A DNA stretch of 64,000 bases, from NCBI RefSeq assembly GCF_900156515.1, contig NZ_FTNU01000001.1, forward strand, positions 62,001 to 126,000, read 5' to 3'. The DNA comes from Moraxella cuniculi DSM 21768 (GTDB lineage Bacteria > Pseudomonadota > Gammaproteobacteria > Pseudomonadales > Moraxellaceae). Positions 45,316 to 55,301 of the stretch are shown here, piece by piece (within the stretch, counting starts at the first letter, position 1; every line of letters begins with the position of its first letter). A program made the translations under genes and the position numbers. The notes under the pieces were generated by a model, which was given only the letters and a program-made list of their open reading frames with translations, had not been told where the DNA came from and did no database searches.

Positions 45316-47004
45316 ATGACTGATTATGCTGGATTTGTTACCCCTGATAACCGTGCTTGGCAGGCGACCTATCGCCAGCATGGCTTGGATATTCAGCTGA
45401 ATATGCCCAAAGGGATAAATTCGCTGCTTGATTTTTTTGATGAAAATTTTCGTGCCAATCGTGGGCAGCGTGCCATCACTTTTATGGGGCAGCACATCAG
45501 CTATGATGAGCTTGATAAACTTAGCCTAAAAATCGCCGCCTATTTGCAATCGCTTGGGCTTGAGCAGGGCGACAAAGTGGCGGTGATGATGCCAAACACG
45601 CCACAATATTTGACAGTGATGATGGGGATTGTGCGAGCAGGATTTGTGCTGGTGAATATCAATCCACTCTATACCGCAAGCGAGCTTGAGCATCAGCTGG
45701 CAGATAGCGATGCCAAAGTGTTATTTATTGTTGAGAATTTTGCCCATACGCTTGAACAGGTCAAGAACAAAGCCAAACTTCAACACACGATTATTACAGG
45801 TGTTGGTGATATGCTGGGACTAAAAGGCTTGCTGATTAATGCTGTGGTGCGATATGTCAAAAAAATGGTGCCGAATTTTTGCATTCCTAATAAAGTAAAT
45901 TTTAAGGAAATTTTAAAATCATCGCACCCTTATACCAAGCCTGTGGTGAATCTTGATGATGTGGTGATATTGCAATACACAGGCGGTACGACAGGCGTGG
46001 CAAAAGGAGCGATGCTTACTCATGGCAATTTGATTGCCAATGTTTATCAGTGCATGACTTATGTCAAAACAGGCTTTAATAACCCTTATCAGCATGGCGA
46101 ATATATGGCGGTTGCCTTGCCGCTTTATCATATTTTTTCGTTCATGGTGGCGATGCTTGGCATGAAAATGGGTTTTGCGTTGTTATTGATTCCCAATGCA
46201 CGAGACTTGGACGATTTGACCAAGCAGTTTGGCAAATTCCGTCCGCAATTTTTCCCAGCGGTGAATACGCTGTTTAATGCCTTGACGCATCACAAGGGTT
46301 TTGTGGAGCTTGACCATAGCAACCTAAAAGTATCCTTAGGCGGTGGCATGAGCGTTCTGCCCAGCACGGCTGCCAATTGGGAGAAAATTACTGGCAATTA
46401 TATCATTGAAGGCTATGGCTTGTCAGAGACCTCGCCTGTGCTGACCTTTAATCCGTTGGGCAGTTATACAGGCAAAATTGGCATTCCGTTTCCCTCAACT
46501 GATATTATTTTGCTTGATGATGAAGGCAATGAAGTGGCAGAAGGTGAGGCTGGTGAGATTTGTGCCAAAGGCCCGCAAGTGATGAAGGGCTACTGGAAGC
46601 ACGATGACGAAACAGCCAAGGCGATGACTGCTGATGGTTATTTTCGCACAGGGGATATTGGCGTGATGGACGAGCAGGGGTATTTTAAGATTGTCGATCG
46701 CAAAAAAGACATGATTTTGGTGTCTGGCTTTAATGTCTATCCCAATGAAGTTGAGGCGGTGATAGCAGCGTGTGCAGGCGTGCTGGAATGCGGGGTAGTA
46801 GGCGTGCCTGATGAGCATAGCGGCGAGGCAATCAAGGCGTTTATTGTCAAGCAAGACGCTGCCTTGACAGCCGATGCCATCAAGCAGTGGTGCAAACAAA
46901 ACCTCACAGGTTACAAACGCCCCAAGCATATTGTTTTTGTTGAGCAATTGCCAAAATCCAATGTGGGCAAAATCCTAAGAAAAGAGCTGCGAGCATTGGC
47001 ATAA
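45316..47004 (+). CDS. fadD: Long-chain fatty acid-CoA ligase, copy 1
   Basis: A 562-residue acyl-CoA synthetase that activates fatty acids with ATP and CoA. AMP-binding motifs: YTGGTTGVAKGAMLTH (about 217-232), the linker and gate region VALPLYHIFSFM, GYGLSETSPVLTFNP (about 370-384), GYFRTGDIGVMDEQG and the ligase-specific DRKKDMILVSGFNVYPNEVE (about 453-472), with the C-terminal KSNVGKILRKELR carrying the adenylating lysine. It is followed at 197 nt by a close paralogue (47201), clearly a tandem duplication. Enzymes of this set belong to fatty-acid degradation, but no other fad genes are present. Confidence 0.95.
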   Translation: MTDYAGFVTPDNRAWQATYRQHGLDIQLNMPKGINSLLDFFDENFRANRGQRAITFMGQHISYDELDKLSLKIAAYLQSLGLEQGDKVAVMMPNTPQYLTVMMGIVRAGFVLVNINPLYTASELEHQLADSDAKVLFIVENFAHTLEQVKNKAKLQHTIITGVGDMLGLKGLLINAVVRYVKKMVPNFCIPNKVNFKEILKSSHPYTKPVVNLDDVVILQYTGGTTGVAKGAMLTHGNLIANVYQCMTYVKTGFNNPYQHGEYMAVALPLYHIFSFMVAMLGMKMGFALLLIPNARDLDDLTKQFGKFRPQFFPAVNTLFNALTHHKGFVELDHSNLKVSLGGGMSVLPSTAANWEKITGNYIIEGYGLSETSPVLTFNPLGSYTGKIGIPFPSTDIILLDDEGNEVAEGEAGEICAKGPQVMKGYWKHDDETAKAMTADGYFRTGDIGVMDEQGYFKIVDRKKDMILVSGFNVYPNEVEAVIAACAGVLECGVVGVPDEHSGEAIKAFIVKQDAALTADAIKQWCKQNLTGYKRPKHIVFVEQLPKSNVGKILRKELRALA

Positions 47005-47066
47005 ACGGCACTGGACTGATAAGGTTGGTTGTTTGTGGCGTTTTGTGGTTTTTGTGGATAAAAGGC

Positions 47067-47124
47067 TTGTTTAATTTGCCATCTTATGTTAGATTGACAG
47101 TAATGACATTGCTTAGATGTCATT
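47067..47124 (+). promoter_or_regulatory. Promoter of the second fadD with overlapping palindrome
   Basis: TTGTTT at 47067-47072 and TAGATT at 47090-47095 form a -35/-10 pair with 17 nt spacing. Immediately downstream, AATGACAT (47102-47109) and ATGTCATT (47117-47124) make a perfect 8-base palindrome with a 7 nt centre over the expected start region, a plausible operator for a fatty-acid-responsive repressor. Confidence 0.5.
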
Positions 47125-47200
47125 GAAACACAATGAAACCATTCATACGCAATCATCACCTTGATGATGGATTTTACAAAAGCAAACTTAAGGAAAGACA

Positions 47201-48904
47201 ATGACTGAGCAACTATTCACCGTATCAAAAGATGTTCCGTGGTATAAGACTTATCAAGAGCATGGCATTGAGTTTGATTTTAGCCTGCCGAATAATATCA
47301 ATTCGTTGGTGGATATTTTTGAGCAAGCCTTTGCTCGTTTTGGTGAGCGTGTGGCATTCACCTGCATGGACAAATCCATCACTTATCGCGAGCTGGACAA
47401 TTACAGTCGCCAAATTGCCGCCTATTTGCAGTCTTTGGGGCTGACCAAGGGCGACAAAGTGGCGGTGATGATGCCGAACATTTTGCAATATCCGATTGCG
47501 ATGATTGGTATTGTGCGAGCAGGTCTTACGCTTGTCAATGTCAATCCGCTCTACACCTCTCATGAGCTTGAGCATCAATTAAACGATTCTGAAGCAAAGG
47601 CGTTGTTTATCGTTGAGAATTTTGCCCATACTTTTGAGAAGGTTGCCAACAAAGGTCAGGTTAAGCATGTGATTGTCGCCTCGCTTGGTGATATGCTGGG
47701 GCTAAAGGGCTTGCTGGTCAATGCCGTGGTGCGTCATGTCAAAAAAATGGTGCCTGATTGGAATATTCCGGGTCATATCAGTTTTAAAGACGCACTTAAT
47801 GCCGTGCCAGCTGCCAATTATACCCGCCCAGAGTTGCAGCTTGATGAGATTGCTGCTTTGCAATACACGGGCGGTACGACAGGCGTGGCAAAAGGAGCGA
47901 TGCTTAGCCATCGTAATTTGGCCTCAAATGTTGAGCAGTGCGTACCTTTTGTAAGCAAGGTATTTCCAGAAAAAGACCTATCGGGCAAATACATTGCGGT
48001 TGCCTTGCCACTTTATCATATTTTCTCATTTACCGCCTGTGGTCTGCTTGGCATGAAATTGGGCTTTAGTATGCTACTTATCACCAATCCGCGTGATTTT
48101 GCCGCAGTGTGCAAGGATTTTGCCAAATATAAGCCCGTATTTTTCCCAGCGGTGAATACGCTATTTAATGGCTTGGTGAATCATGATGGCTTTAGAGCCT
48201 TGGATCATAGCAACCTGCGTTTGTCCCTAGGTGGTGGTATGTCGGTGCTGTCAGACACCGCCAAGTCATGGGAGCGTTTGACAGGTAACTACATCGTTGA
48301 AGGCTATGGCTTGTCAGAGACTTCGCCTGTCTTGACGCTAAATCCACCGGGTGGCTATACGGGCAAAATTGGCATTCCATTCCCTGCAACAGACATTAAG
48401 CTGTTTGATGACGAGGGCAATGAAGTTGCCTTGGGCGAGGCAGGAGAAATTTGTGCCAAAGGCCCACAGGTTATGCAAGGCTACTGGAAACGCGATGACG
48501 AAACCGCCAAAGTTACCACCAAAGATGGTTATTTCCGCACTGGAGATATCGGCATCATGGACGAAAAAGGCTTTGTAAAAATTGTCGATCGCAAAAAAGA
48601 CATGATTTTGGTATCGGGCTTTAATGTTTATCCAAACGAAGTTGAGGAAGTGATGGCATCACACCCAAAAATCCTTGAATGTGGAGTGATTGGGGTGGTA
48701 GATTCACACAGTGGCGAAGTGCCAAAAATCTTTGTGGTAAAAAAAGACGCTTCTTTGACCACCGAAGAGGTGCGTGAATGGGCAAAAGAAAACCTAACAG
48801 GTTACAAACGCCCCAAATATATTGAGTTTGTCTCAGAGCTGCCAAAGTCCAATGTTGGCAAGATTTTACGCAAAGAGCTGCGTAAACTTGAAGAGAGCAA
48901 ATAA
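47201..48904 (+). CDS. fadD: Long-chain fatty acid-CoA ligase, copy 2
   Basis: A 567-residue paralogue of the gene at 45316, with the same motif set: YTGGTTGVAKGAMLSH (about 223-238), VEGYGLSETSPVLTLNP (about 374-390), DGYFRTGDIGIMDEKG and DRKKDMILVSGFNVYPNEVE, and KSNVGKILRKELR near the end. Large blocks are identical in sequence order, with divergence mainly in the N-terminal third and in surface loops, so the copies probably differ in substrate range. It has its own promoter with palindrome (47067) and an AAGGAAAG ribosome-binding site, hence independent control. A terminator follows at 48941. Confidence 0.95.
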   Translation: MTEQLFTVSKDVPWYKTYQEHGIEFDFSLPNNINSLVDIFEQAFARFGERVAFTCMDKSITYRELDNYSRQIAAYLQSLGLTKGDKVAVMMPNILQYPIAMIGIVRAGLTLVNVNPLYTSHELEHQLNDSEAKALFIVENFAHTFEKVANKGQVKHVIVASLGDMLGLKGLLVNAVVRHVKKMVPDWNIPGHISFKDALNAVPAANYTRPELQLDEIAALQYTGGTTGVAKGAMLSHRNLASNVEQCVPFVSKVFPEKDLSGKYIAVALPLYHIFSFTACGLLGMKLGFSMLLITNPRDFAAVCKDFAKYKPVFFPAVNTLFNGLVNHDGFRALDHSNLRLSLGGGMSVLSDTAKSWERLTGNYIVEGYGLSETSPVLTLNPPGGYTGKIGIPFPATDIKLFDDEGNEVALGEAGEICAKGPQVMQGYWKRDDETAKVTTKDGYFRTGDIGIMDEKGFVKIVDRKKDMILVSGFNVYPNEVEEVMASHPKILECGVIGVVDSHSGEVPKIFVVKKDASLTTEEVREWAKENLTGYKRPKYIEFVSELPKSNVGKILRKELRKLEESK

Positions 48905-48940
48905 TCAGCATCGGCCATTTGACCGATGATGCCAAGAATA

Positions 48941-48976
48941 CAAACCTGCCATGAAAAATTGGCAGGTTTGTTTTGT
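48941..48976 (+). terminator. Terminator of the second fadD
   Basis: CAAACCTGCC / GGCAGGTTTG perfect 10-base arms with a 10 nt loop and TTTTG tail. Confidence 0.85.
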
Positions 48977-49034
48977 ATTCTGATACCAAACTTGGTAAAA
49001 TGATTGCCATACAAACAACTTAACGAGAATCATT

Positions 49035-49751
49035 ATGCGTATTGACGGCCGTACCAACAATCAACTTCGCCCCATTCAATTTATCCGCCATTATACCAAG
49101 CACGCCGAAGGTTCGGTGCTTGTTTGCTTTGGTGATACCAAGGTGCTATGCACAGCCAGTATTGAAGCTGGCGTACCACGCTGGTTAAAGGGGCAGGGCA
49201 AGGGCTGGCTGACTGCCGAATATGGTATGCTGCCTCGTGCCACAGGCACACGCACACAGCGTGAAGCTGCTCGTGGCAAGCAATCAGGACGCACCCAAGA
49301 GATTCAGCGGTTAATCGGTCGCTCGTTGCGTGCCATGCTGGATTTGTCAAAATTGGGCGAAAACACCATTTATATTGACTGTGATGTCATTCAGGCCGAT
49401 GGCGGCACACGCACTGCCAGCATTAGCGGTGCAGCTGTGGCGTTGATTGATGCCTTGGAGTGCTTGCAGCGGGATAAAAAACTTAGCCAAGATCCGCTGA
49501 CAGGCTTGGTGGCTGCTGTGTCGGTTGGTATCAAAAATTCTGAAGCATTGTTGGATTTGAACTATGCTGAGGATTCAACTTGTGATACGGATTTGAATGT
49601 GGTGATGACGCAGGCGGGCGGTTTTATCGAAATTCAAGGAACGGCAGAGGATAAGTCATTCTCTCGGCAGCAGGCAGATGCCATGCTAAGCCTAGCCGAA
49701 GCTGGTATTGCCGAAATTATCACTGCTCAAAAACAAGCATTGGGCTGGTAA
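49035..49751 (+). CDS. rph: Ribonuclease PH
   Basis: A 238-residue phosphorolytic exoribonuclease that trims tRNA 3' ends; length is normal. It begins [20 protein letters not shown], and carries [55 protein letters not shown] and [20 protein letters not shown] (phosphate and metal sites). The C-terminus [20 protein letters not shown] is typical. An extended -10 (TTGGTAAAAT, 48996-49001) lies 34 nt upstream. The following small gene starts 1 nt after its stop. Confidence 0.96.
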   Translation: MRIDGRTNNQLRPIQFIRHYTKHAEGSVLVCFGDTKVLCTASIEAGVPRWLKGQGKGWLTAEYGMLPRATGTRTQREAARGKQSGRTQEIQRLIGRSLRAMLDLSKLGENTIYIDCDVIQADGGTRTASISGAAVALIDALECLQRDKKLSQDPLTGLVAAVSVGIKNSEALLDLNYAEDSTCDTDLNVVMTQAGGFIEIQGTAEDKSFSRQQADAMLSLAEAGIAEIITAQKQALGW

Positions 49752-49752
49752 T

Positions 49753-50208
49753 ATGCTAAAAGTCTGCGATGATGGTGTGATTATTCGGCTTGATGGTCGG
49801 GCAGATAACCGACTGTTTTGGTGGTCGTTGTCGCTGGTGCTGGTTGGTATTGTTGTCGCCATAGCGTGCATGGCATTGCCTGTGGCGTACGCCATCGGCA
49901 GTCTATTTGTTTTTGCAGTGATGATGTTTGGGTTTAATATCCAAAAACATAGGGCAAAATCTCAGCATTGCTTCACGCAAGGTGAGCTGATACTGACACC
50001 CAAGCGATTTAGTATTAATCAGATTGCACTGACTTTGGCTGATGATGCCAAGATTGAACAGGTGGGCAACTGGCTGATTGTCAAGGATCGTGGGCTTGAG
50101 TATCGCTTTTCAGGCTTTGCTGATGAAAGACAAATGCAGGTGGCTCGCTCGGTGCTGGCTGGGGCAACGGTGCAAGCTAATCAGGTGGCGATTCGCATCA
50201 ATCAATGA
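49753..50208 (+). CDS. Small membrane protein of unknown function
   Basis: A 151-residue protein not recognised. Residues about 18-58 hold two hydrophobic helices (LFWWSLSLVLVGIVVAIACM, then VAYAIGSLFVFAVMMFG) and the remaining 90 residues look like a small beta-rich cytosolic domain (FTQGELILTPKRFSIN, LIVKDRGLEYRFSGF), a layout seen in bacterial PH-like membrane proteins; that comparison is only architectural. ATG at 49753 directly follows the rph stop, so it is probably in the rph transcript. The converging gene at 50215 starts 7 nt beyond its stop. Confidence 0.6.
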   Translation: MLKVCDDGVIIRLDGRADNRLFWWSLSLVLVGIVVAIACMALPVAYAIGSLFVFAVMMFGFNIQKHRAKSQHCFTQGELILTPKRFSINQIALTLADDAKIEQVGNWLIVKDRGLEYRFSGFADERQMQVARSVLAGATVQANQVAIRINQ

Positions 50209-50214
50209 GATTGA

Positions 50215-50877
50215 TTAGGGATTATCGGTACTGACTTCTTCAACTGGTGGCGTTTGACTTTGTGGTTGCGATTCTAGGGCTTTGGCGAGCTTTTCTTCAT
50301 TCAGGCGGCGAACTTGATTGATGGCGATGGATAGCTGTTCATCAATCGCATCTGCTTGCTGTGCTGCCTGAGTGTCATAAATTTCAGTGTTGGCGGCTGT
50401 AGTAGTGTTTTGGCGAGATGGCAGGTACAGATCATCAGCACTGACAGGGGTGCTGGTGGCTGCTTTGTTGGTGGACTGCTTTTGAGCAGGCTTGGCAGCA
50501 GTTTCAGCTTGTGCAGGGGTGGCTGCTTGGGCGGTAGTCTCTGCGGAGCCATCACTTGGGCGATCTTGCACTGTCAGCGGCTTGTCGCTTTGATTGTCGG
50601 CATCGGTCGGCGGTTCGTCTGTTTGTGCGTCTGGGTTTGCGACATTATCATCATTGAGCGTCTCAAGCGAAACAGGCTCTAGTGGCTGAACTTGCAGATT
50701 GCTGCTAACTGGCTTTGGTTCATCGGCAGGTTTTGGCTTGTACTGAGACAGCAAATAAACAATGCTAATCACCAATAGACTTAGCATAACCAAAAGTAGC
50801 AATGCACTCATCAGTGGCGAGCGTTTAAAAAAATTGCCTTGATTGGCACGAGGTTTGGTTGGTGGTGTGGTACTCAT
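50215..50877 (-). CDS. Single-pass membrane protein with Pro/Ala/Thr-rich periplasmic region
   Basis: A 220-residue protein not recognised. A basic N-terminus (about 1-22) is followed by one hydrophobic helix (SALLLLVMLSLLVISIVYLL, about 23-42). The rest is low-complexity and rich in Pro, Ala, Thr, Asp and Gln, with a short helical C-terminal part (AIDEQLSIAINQVRRLNEEKLAKALE). The topology resembles FtsN- or TonB-like spanning proteins, but no SPOR or TonB signature is present. The start at 50877 (MSTTPPTKPR) is preferred; the frame is open to 50931. Confidence 0.6.
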   Translation of the reverse strand: MSTTPPTKPRANQGNFFKRSPLMSALLLLVMLSLLVISIVYLLSQYKPKPADEPKPVSSNLQVQPLEPVSLETLNDDNVANPDAQTDEPPTDADNQSDKPLTVQDRPSDGSAETTAQAATPAQAETAAKPAQKQSTNKAATSTPVSADDLYLPSRQNTTTAANTEIYDTQAAQQADAIDEQLSIAINQVRRLNEEKLAKALESQPQSQTPPVEEVSTDNP

Positions 50878-51287
50878 GAGCAAAATAAAATCGCAAGGCC
50901 ACATTGCCCAAAGAAATATAGGCAGTCGCATGGCGTTATGTTATTGATTGTTGATATAGTATAGCATAATTGGCTGGGCTGATAAAGTTTGCATTGTCTT
51001 GATAAAGGACAGTTTGCCGATGGCAAATCCGATATATGCCAGCCATGCTTGCACAGAATCAGTAACCTGTTATCTGTTTTTGCTTGTGCTATTGTATATA
51101 ATTTGTGAAACCATCAATAAAACCCAAAAAAAATTGTAGAATTTGGTATAATAGTCAGTTGGAATGTAATCAGAACAATCACTGACAATCACTTCAAAAA
51201 CGGTTGCACTGCTTGTTGGCGGTGTGATTTTAAGTAATTTTATACAAGCAATTTGACGGATTTTGCCAAATTGTGTGAGTATGGATA
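50878..51287. other. Divergent intergenic region upstream of the type I secretion genes
   Basis: About 410 AT-rich bases. It holds an extended -10 with TTGGTATAAT (TATAAT 51147-51152) about 135 nt before the tolC-type gene, and the promoter of the gene at 50215. No small gene is convincing. Confidence 0.55.
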
Positions 51288-52976
51288 ATGACCGTATCTG
51301 TTTATAAATGCTCGATGACTTCGGCAACGAAAAAATTGCGACTTGGTAGCTTGGTGGCGGCACTTATTGGTGCGGCTTGTTTGTCTGCGTCCGCCAATGT
51401 TAATCCTTTGCAAATCAATGATTTAATCACTTTGGCGGTGCAGACTCACCCATTGGTTGGTTCGGCCGTTGCCGACCAGCAGGCGACCAAAGAGGGCGTA
51501 ACTGCAGCCAAATTGGGTTATTTGCCCACACCGACCATCTCATCGCAATACGATGGCGATGACGGCACGGTTACTCGCTTTGCTGTCAGCCAGCCGATTT
51601 GGTCGGGCGGTAAGCTCAAAGCCGATGTCAATCGTGCCATCAATGATGATAAGGCGGCAACTGCCAAAATCATGGAGCGACAAAATGAAGTTGCCAAAAA
51701 CACCATTGATATTTGGCAAAGCTATATTTATGCCTTGTCGCTACAAGAATTGTATGTCAATAACCTAAAACAGCTGGCAGAATTTGAGGCGATGATGCAG
51801 CGTCGTGTCAGCCAAGGCGTGTCGGCAAAAATTGAATTGGATTTGGTAACAAACCGTATCTTGCAAGACCAAAATTCCCTACAAGGGGCAATCGAGCAGC
51901 AAAAAATCGCTGAGGCACGCTTGCAGCAAATCATCGGCGTGCCAGTTGGTTCACCAAATGGTGCCACCATCGCCCAGTTGGCACAATATGCCAAAGATCA
52001 ATCACAGAACTATGGTCAGCTTGCCTTTTCGCAAGTGAGCGAAAATCACCCAACGGTCATTCGCCAACGCTTCGAGATTGATTCGGCACGCTATGCGGTT
52101 AAATCACAAAAAGCCCAACAAATGCCAACGGTCTATGTGCAGTACCAGACCGATTATAATCATCGCAACAATCGCTTTGAGGATAAGGTTGCACTGGGGC
52201 TGAACTATTCACCCGGTGCGGGTTTTTCGAATGTGGCACTGTCCAGAGCCTCTGAGGCACGCGTGCAAAGTTTGGTACAAAGCCAAGAGGCGTCAAGACG
52301 CACCGTCATGGAGAATATCCAGACGCAGTATCAGCAGTTCATCAGTGCCAGAGATCAGGAATTGTCCCTGACGGCAGCGGTGGCGGGTGCACAAATTGTC
52401 CTAAATTCTTATCGCCGACAATTTATTGCAGGTCGCAAAAGCTGGCTTGAGGTGCTAAATGCCGTGCGAGAGCAATCGCAATACGAGCAGCAGTTGCGGC
52501 AGGTTCAGGCACAGATGGTGGCAAATTTTTATAAACTGCAAGTGGATTTTGCCTTGATGCCATGGCAGCAGCAGGGCATTGAATTTGTGCAGCAACCTGT
52601 GGTTGAGTTTAGCCCATTTAGCTATCTAAAAAATGAATTAAGCCATTTTGTACCAAATACACCTATTGATAATTTATCAAATCAAGCAGGCGATGATGCG
52701 TCAGATGGTGCAGCCTATCCTGCTTCGGTATTGCCAACCGATGAGCCGATGATTAGACAATTACCGCTGGCAGAAGGCGAGTGGGTATTTGCCGATGAGT
52801 CAGATGAGGCATCGGCCGATTTGCCTGTGCCATCAAATGAGCTAGGCCAGCCTTATGTCGCAGGTGAGCAGCGTACAATCACCCAAACAATCAAGGCAGT
52901 GGCACAAAATCAGCAGTGTCAAAATGCAGAAATCTGCCCCAAACCTGTGTCTACAGATGACACGCCAAGCCAATGA
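51288..52976 (+). CDS. TolC-family outer-membrane channel of a type I secretion system
   Basis: A 562-residue protein with a signal peptide (LVAALIGAACLSASANVN, about 20-37; the mature protein likely starts at about residue 38). The body has the two TolC repeats with long coiled-coil helices: LITLAVQTHPLVGSAVADQQ, AVSQPIWSGGKLKADVNRA (about 98-116), then FEIDSARYAVKSQKAQQMPT and RQFIAGRKSWLEVLNAVREQSQYEQQ (about 380-405). From about residue 440 there is an extra 110-residue hydrophilic, acidic tail not typical for TolC. Together with the next two genes it forms a complete type I exporter. Confidence 0.9.
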   Translation: MTVSVYKCSMTSATKKLRLGSLVAALIGAACLSASANVNPLQINDLITLAVQTHPLVGSAVADQQATKEGVTAAKLGYLPTPTISSQYDGDDGTVTRFAVSQPIWSGGKLKADVNRAINDDKAATAKIMERQNEVAKNTIDIWQSYIYALSLQELYVNNLKQLAEFEAMMQRRVSQGVSAKIELDLVTNRILQDQNSLQGAIEQQKIAEARLQQIIGVPVGSPNGATIAQLAQYAKDQSQNYGQLAFSQVSENHPTVIRQRFEIDSARYAVKSQKAQQMPTVYVQYQTDYNHRNNRFEDKVALGLNYSPGAGFSNVALSRASEARVQSLVQSQEASRRTVMENIQTQYQQFISARDQELSLTAAVAGAQIVLNSYRRQFIAGRKSWLEVLNAVREQSQYEQQLRQVQAQMVANFYKLQVDFALMPWQQQGIEFVQQPVVEFSPFSYLKNELSHFVPNTPIDNLSNQAGDDASDGAAYPASVLPTDEPMIRQLPLAEGEWVFADESDEASADLPVPSNELGQPYVAGEQRTITQTIKAVAQNQQCQNAEICPKPVSTDDTPSQ

Positions 52977-53067
52977 ATTTGGTGATTGTTGAGATATTTA
53001 ATATTAAGTATTAATAATTTTGTAGTAAAGTTTTGATGAATTATCATCAGCCCTAAGGAAACAAACC

Positions 53068-55275
53068 ATGTCGCTCCCATCAAATGCGGTGCAAACCAAT
53101 CAAGGCAGCAACCCTCAAGAATTGGCGTATGCTGTCAGCATTCTCTTAAAAGAGCAGGGATACCCTGTGGACAAAAATCGCTTGCAGTCCAGTCTTGAGA
53201 CGGTATTGACAGCCCCTACGCCAGATGCTGCTGTTTTTAATATGTTAAAGGCTCTGGGTATTGATGGTGGCATAGAGATTTTGCAAGCACCTGATGCTGC
53301 ATTTATGCCATTGATTGCTCATCATAAATCCTTGGGTTTTGGGCGAATTGTACAATTTGAACAAGACAACTGGTCTTTTGTTCAGCAGGAAAATACGCAT
53401 CGCTGCCGCAGTGGCGATTTTGATTTGGTGGCAAAAATTGACATTCATGCCAAGACTGATGAGCGACAAAACATCACCTTTACCAAGTTGCTACGCGAGA
53501 GTATTATTGAGCATAAGGGCATTGTCATTGAAGCGATGATTGCTTCTTTTATCATCAACTTATTGGCATTGGCGGTGTCGCTGTTTTCGATGCAGGTGTA
53601 TGATCGCGTCATTCCAACACGCAGTGAATATACGCTGATTATTCTAAGCTCGGGCGTGGCGTTGATGATTTTGTTTGAGACTTTTATGAAATTTGCTCGC
53701 TCACGGGTGATGGATCGCATGGTGGTGGGCATGGATCAGGATTTGTCTCGCTCGGTGTTTGAGCGATTGCTCAAGGTTCGTGTTGATAGAATGCCAAATT
53801 CTGTTGGCTCGTTGGCGGCACAGCTAAGGGGTTATGAGCAGGTGCGAGGATTTTTTACTGCCAGCACACTGTTTACTTTGGTAGATATTCCGATGAGTTT
53901 GATATTTGTCTTTCTTATCGCTGTCATTGCCTCGCCGCTGGTTGCAGCTGTACCGCTAATTGCTGCGATTATTGGGCTGCTGCTTGGGTTTTATAGTCGC
54001 AAAAAAATCAACCAAGCCGCTCAAGAAGGTGCGCAGGCTTCTTATCTAAAAACAGGGATTTTGGTTGAGGCGGTTGAGGGCATTGAGACCATCAAGGCAG
54101 GGTCGGGCAATTGGAAATTTTTGTCCAAATGGCTAAATATCATGAATATCACCACCCAAAACGACCTAAAGATGCGTCATGCCAATGACAACCTTAACTA
54201 CACAGTGCAGATGCTACAACAGATTAGCTATATCAGCATTGTTATTACAGGTGCTTATGTGGTAATGCAGGGCGATATGACCATGGGTGGCTTGATTGCA
54301 TCGACCATTTTGGGCGGTCGTGTGCTGGCTCCGATTATGAATGCACCAAATATGTTGGTGCAGTATTCGCACGCCAAAGCAGCTCAAATGAATATTGAGA
54401 ATTTGTTTAAGCTTGAGCAGGACAATCAGGGCGTAAGCTATCCTTTGTCGCCATCAAAAATTTATGGCAATTATCAGTGCAACCAATTGACATTTAATTA
54501 TCCTGATAATGACAGACCTGCGTTACAAGTGCCAAATTTGACCATCAGAGCAGGCGAGCGAGTGGCGATTTTGGGTGCGATTGGTTCTGGCAAATCAACG
54601 CTGCTAAAATTACTATCAGGGTTGTACGCACCAAGTTCTGGGCATATCTTGCTTGACGGCTTGGACATTTCTCAAATCAGCCGTGAGAGCCTAAGTGATC
54701 AGGTTGGATATTTGCAACAAGACCATCGTCTATTTCAGGGAACGCTTCGGGATAATTTGCTTATCGGTATGCCGACTCCGTCTGATGATGTGCTGAGCCG
54801 AGCATTGCACAGAACGGGGCTGATTCGGTTGGTGTCAGGGCATTCAAGCGGTCTGGATTTGAACATCAGCGAGGGCGGCAAAGGCTTGTCAGGTGGACAA
54901 AAACAACTGGTGGCATTTACTCGGCTGGTGCTGACCCAGCCATCGGTGTGGTTGCTTGATGAACCGACCGCTTCTATGGATAATGCCCAAGAACAGCAGT
55001 GTATTCAGGTGCTGGCACAAGAGTTTCAAGATCCCCAAAAGACTTTGGTGCTATCCACGCACAAGCCTGCATTGCTTGCTTTGGTAAATCGTATTATCAT
55101 CATGGACGACAGCAAAGTGGTGATGGATGGGCCAAAGCAGGCGGTGCTTGACCAACTTCGCAAAAATGAAGAAGCTGCCATTGCCAGACGACAGGCACAG
55201 CTTGAGCAGGCGAAGCAACAAGCTGCCCAGCAAGCTGATGCGGCTGATAATGACAAACAGCCACCACAGGCCTAA
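53068..55275 (+). CDS. Type I secretion ABC transporter (LapB-like)
   Basis: A 735-residue inner-membrane exporter. Residues 1 to about 145 are an N-terminal domain of the C39-like class but without a catalytic cysteine (NQGSNPQELAYAVSILLKEQ), as in RTX and Lap exporters. The membrane domain spans about 155-440, with SMQVYDRVIPTRSEYTL and VGSLAAQLRGYEQVRGFFTAST typical of LapB. The ATPase domain has Walker A GAIGSGKSTLLKLL (about 501-514), the Q-loop LQQDHRLF, signature LSGGQKQLVAFTR and Walker B VWLLDEPTASMD. The last 35 residues are Ala/Gln-rich. Substrate is likely a large RTX or Lap-type adhesin encoded elsewhere. Confidence 0.93.
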   Translation: MSLPSNAVQTNQGSNPQELAYAVSILLKEQGYPVDKNRLQSSLETVLTAPTPDAAVFNMLKALGIDGGIEILQAPDAAFMPLIAHHKSLGFGRIVQFEQDNWSFVQQENTHRCRSGDFDLVAKIDIHAKTDERQNITFTKLLRESIIEHKGIVIEAMIASFIINLLALAVSLFSMQVYDRVIPTRSEYTLIILSSGVALMILFETFMKFARSRVMDRMVVGMDQDLSRSVFERLLKVRVDRMPNSVGSLAAQLRGYEQVRGFFTASTLFTLVDIPMSLIFVFLIAVIASPLVAAVPLIAAIIGLLLGFYSRKKINQAAQEGAQASYLKTGILVEAVEGIETIKAGSGNWKFLSKWLNIMNITTQNDLKMRHANDNLNYTVQMLQQISYISIVITGAYVVMQGDMTMGGLIASTILGGRVLAPIMNAPNMLVQYSHAKAAQMNIENLFKLEQDNQGVSYPLSPSKIYGNYQCNQLTFNYPDNDRPALQVPNLTIRAGERVAILGAIGSGKSTLLKLLSGLYAPSSGHILLDGLDISQISRESLSDQVGYLQQDHRLFQGTLRDNLLIGMPTPSDDVLSRALHRTGLIRLVSGHSSGLDLNISEGGKGLSGGQKQLVAFTRLVLTQPSVWLLDEPTASMDNAQEQQCIQVLAQEFQDPQKTLVLSTHKPALLALVNRIIIMDDSKVVMDGPKQAVLDQLRKNEEAAIARRQAQLEQAKQQAAQQADAADNDKQPPQA

Positions 55276-55301
55276 TTTTAATTTTTGTTTTGGGATTTAT
55301 A

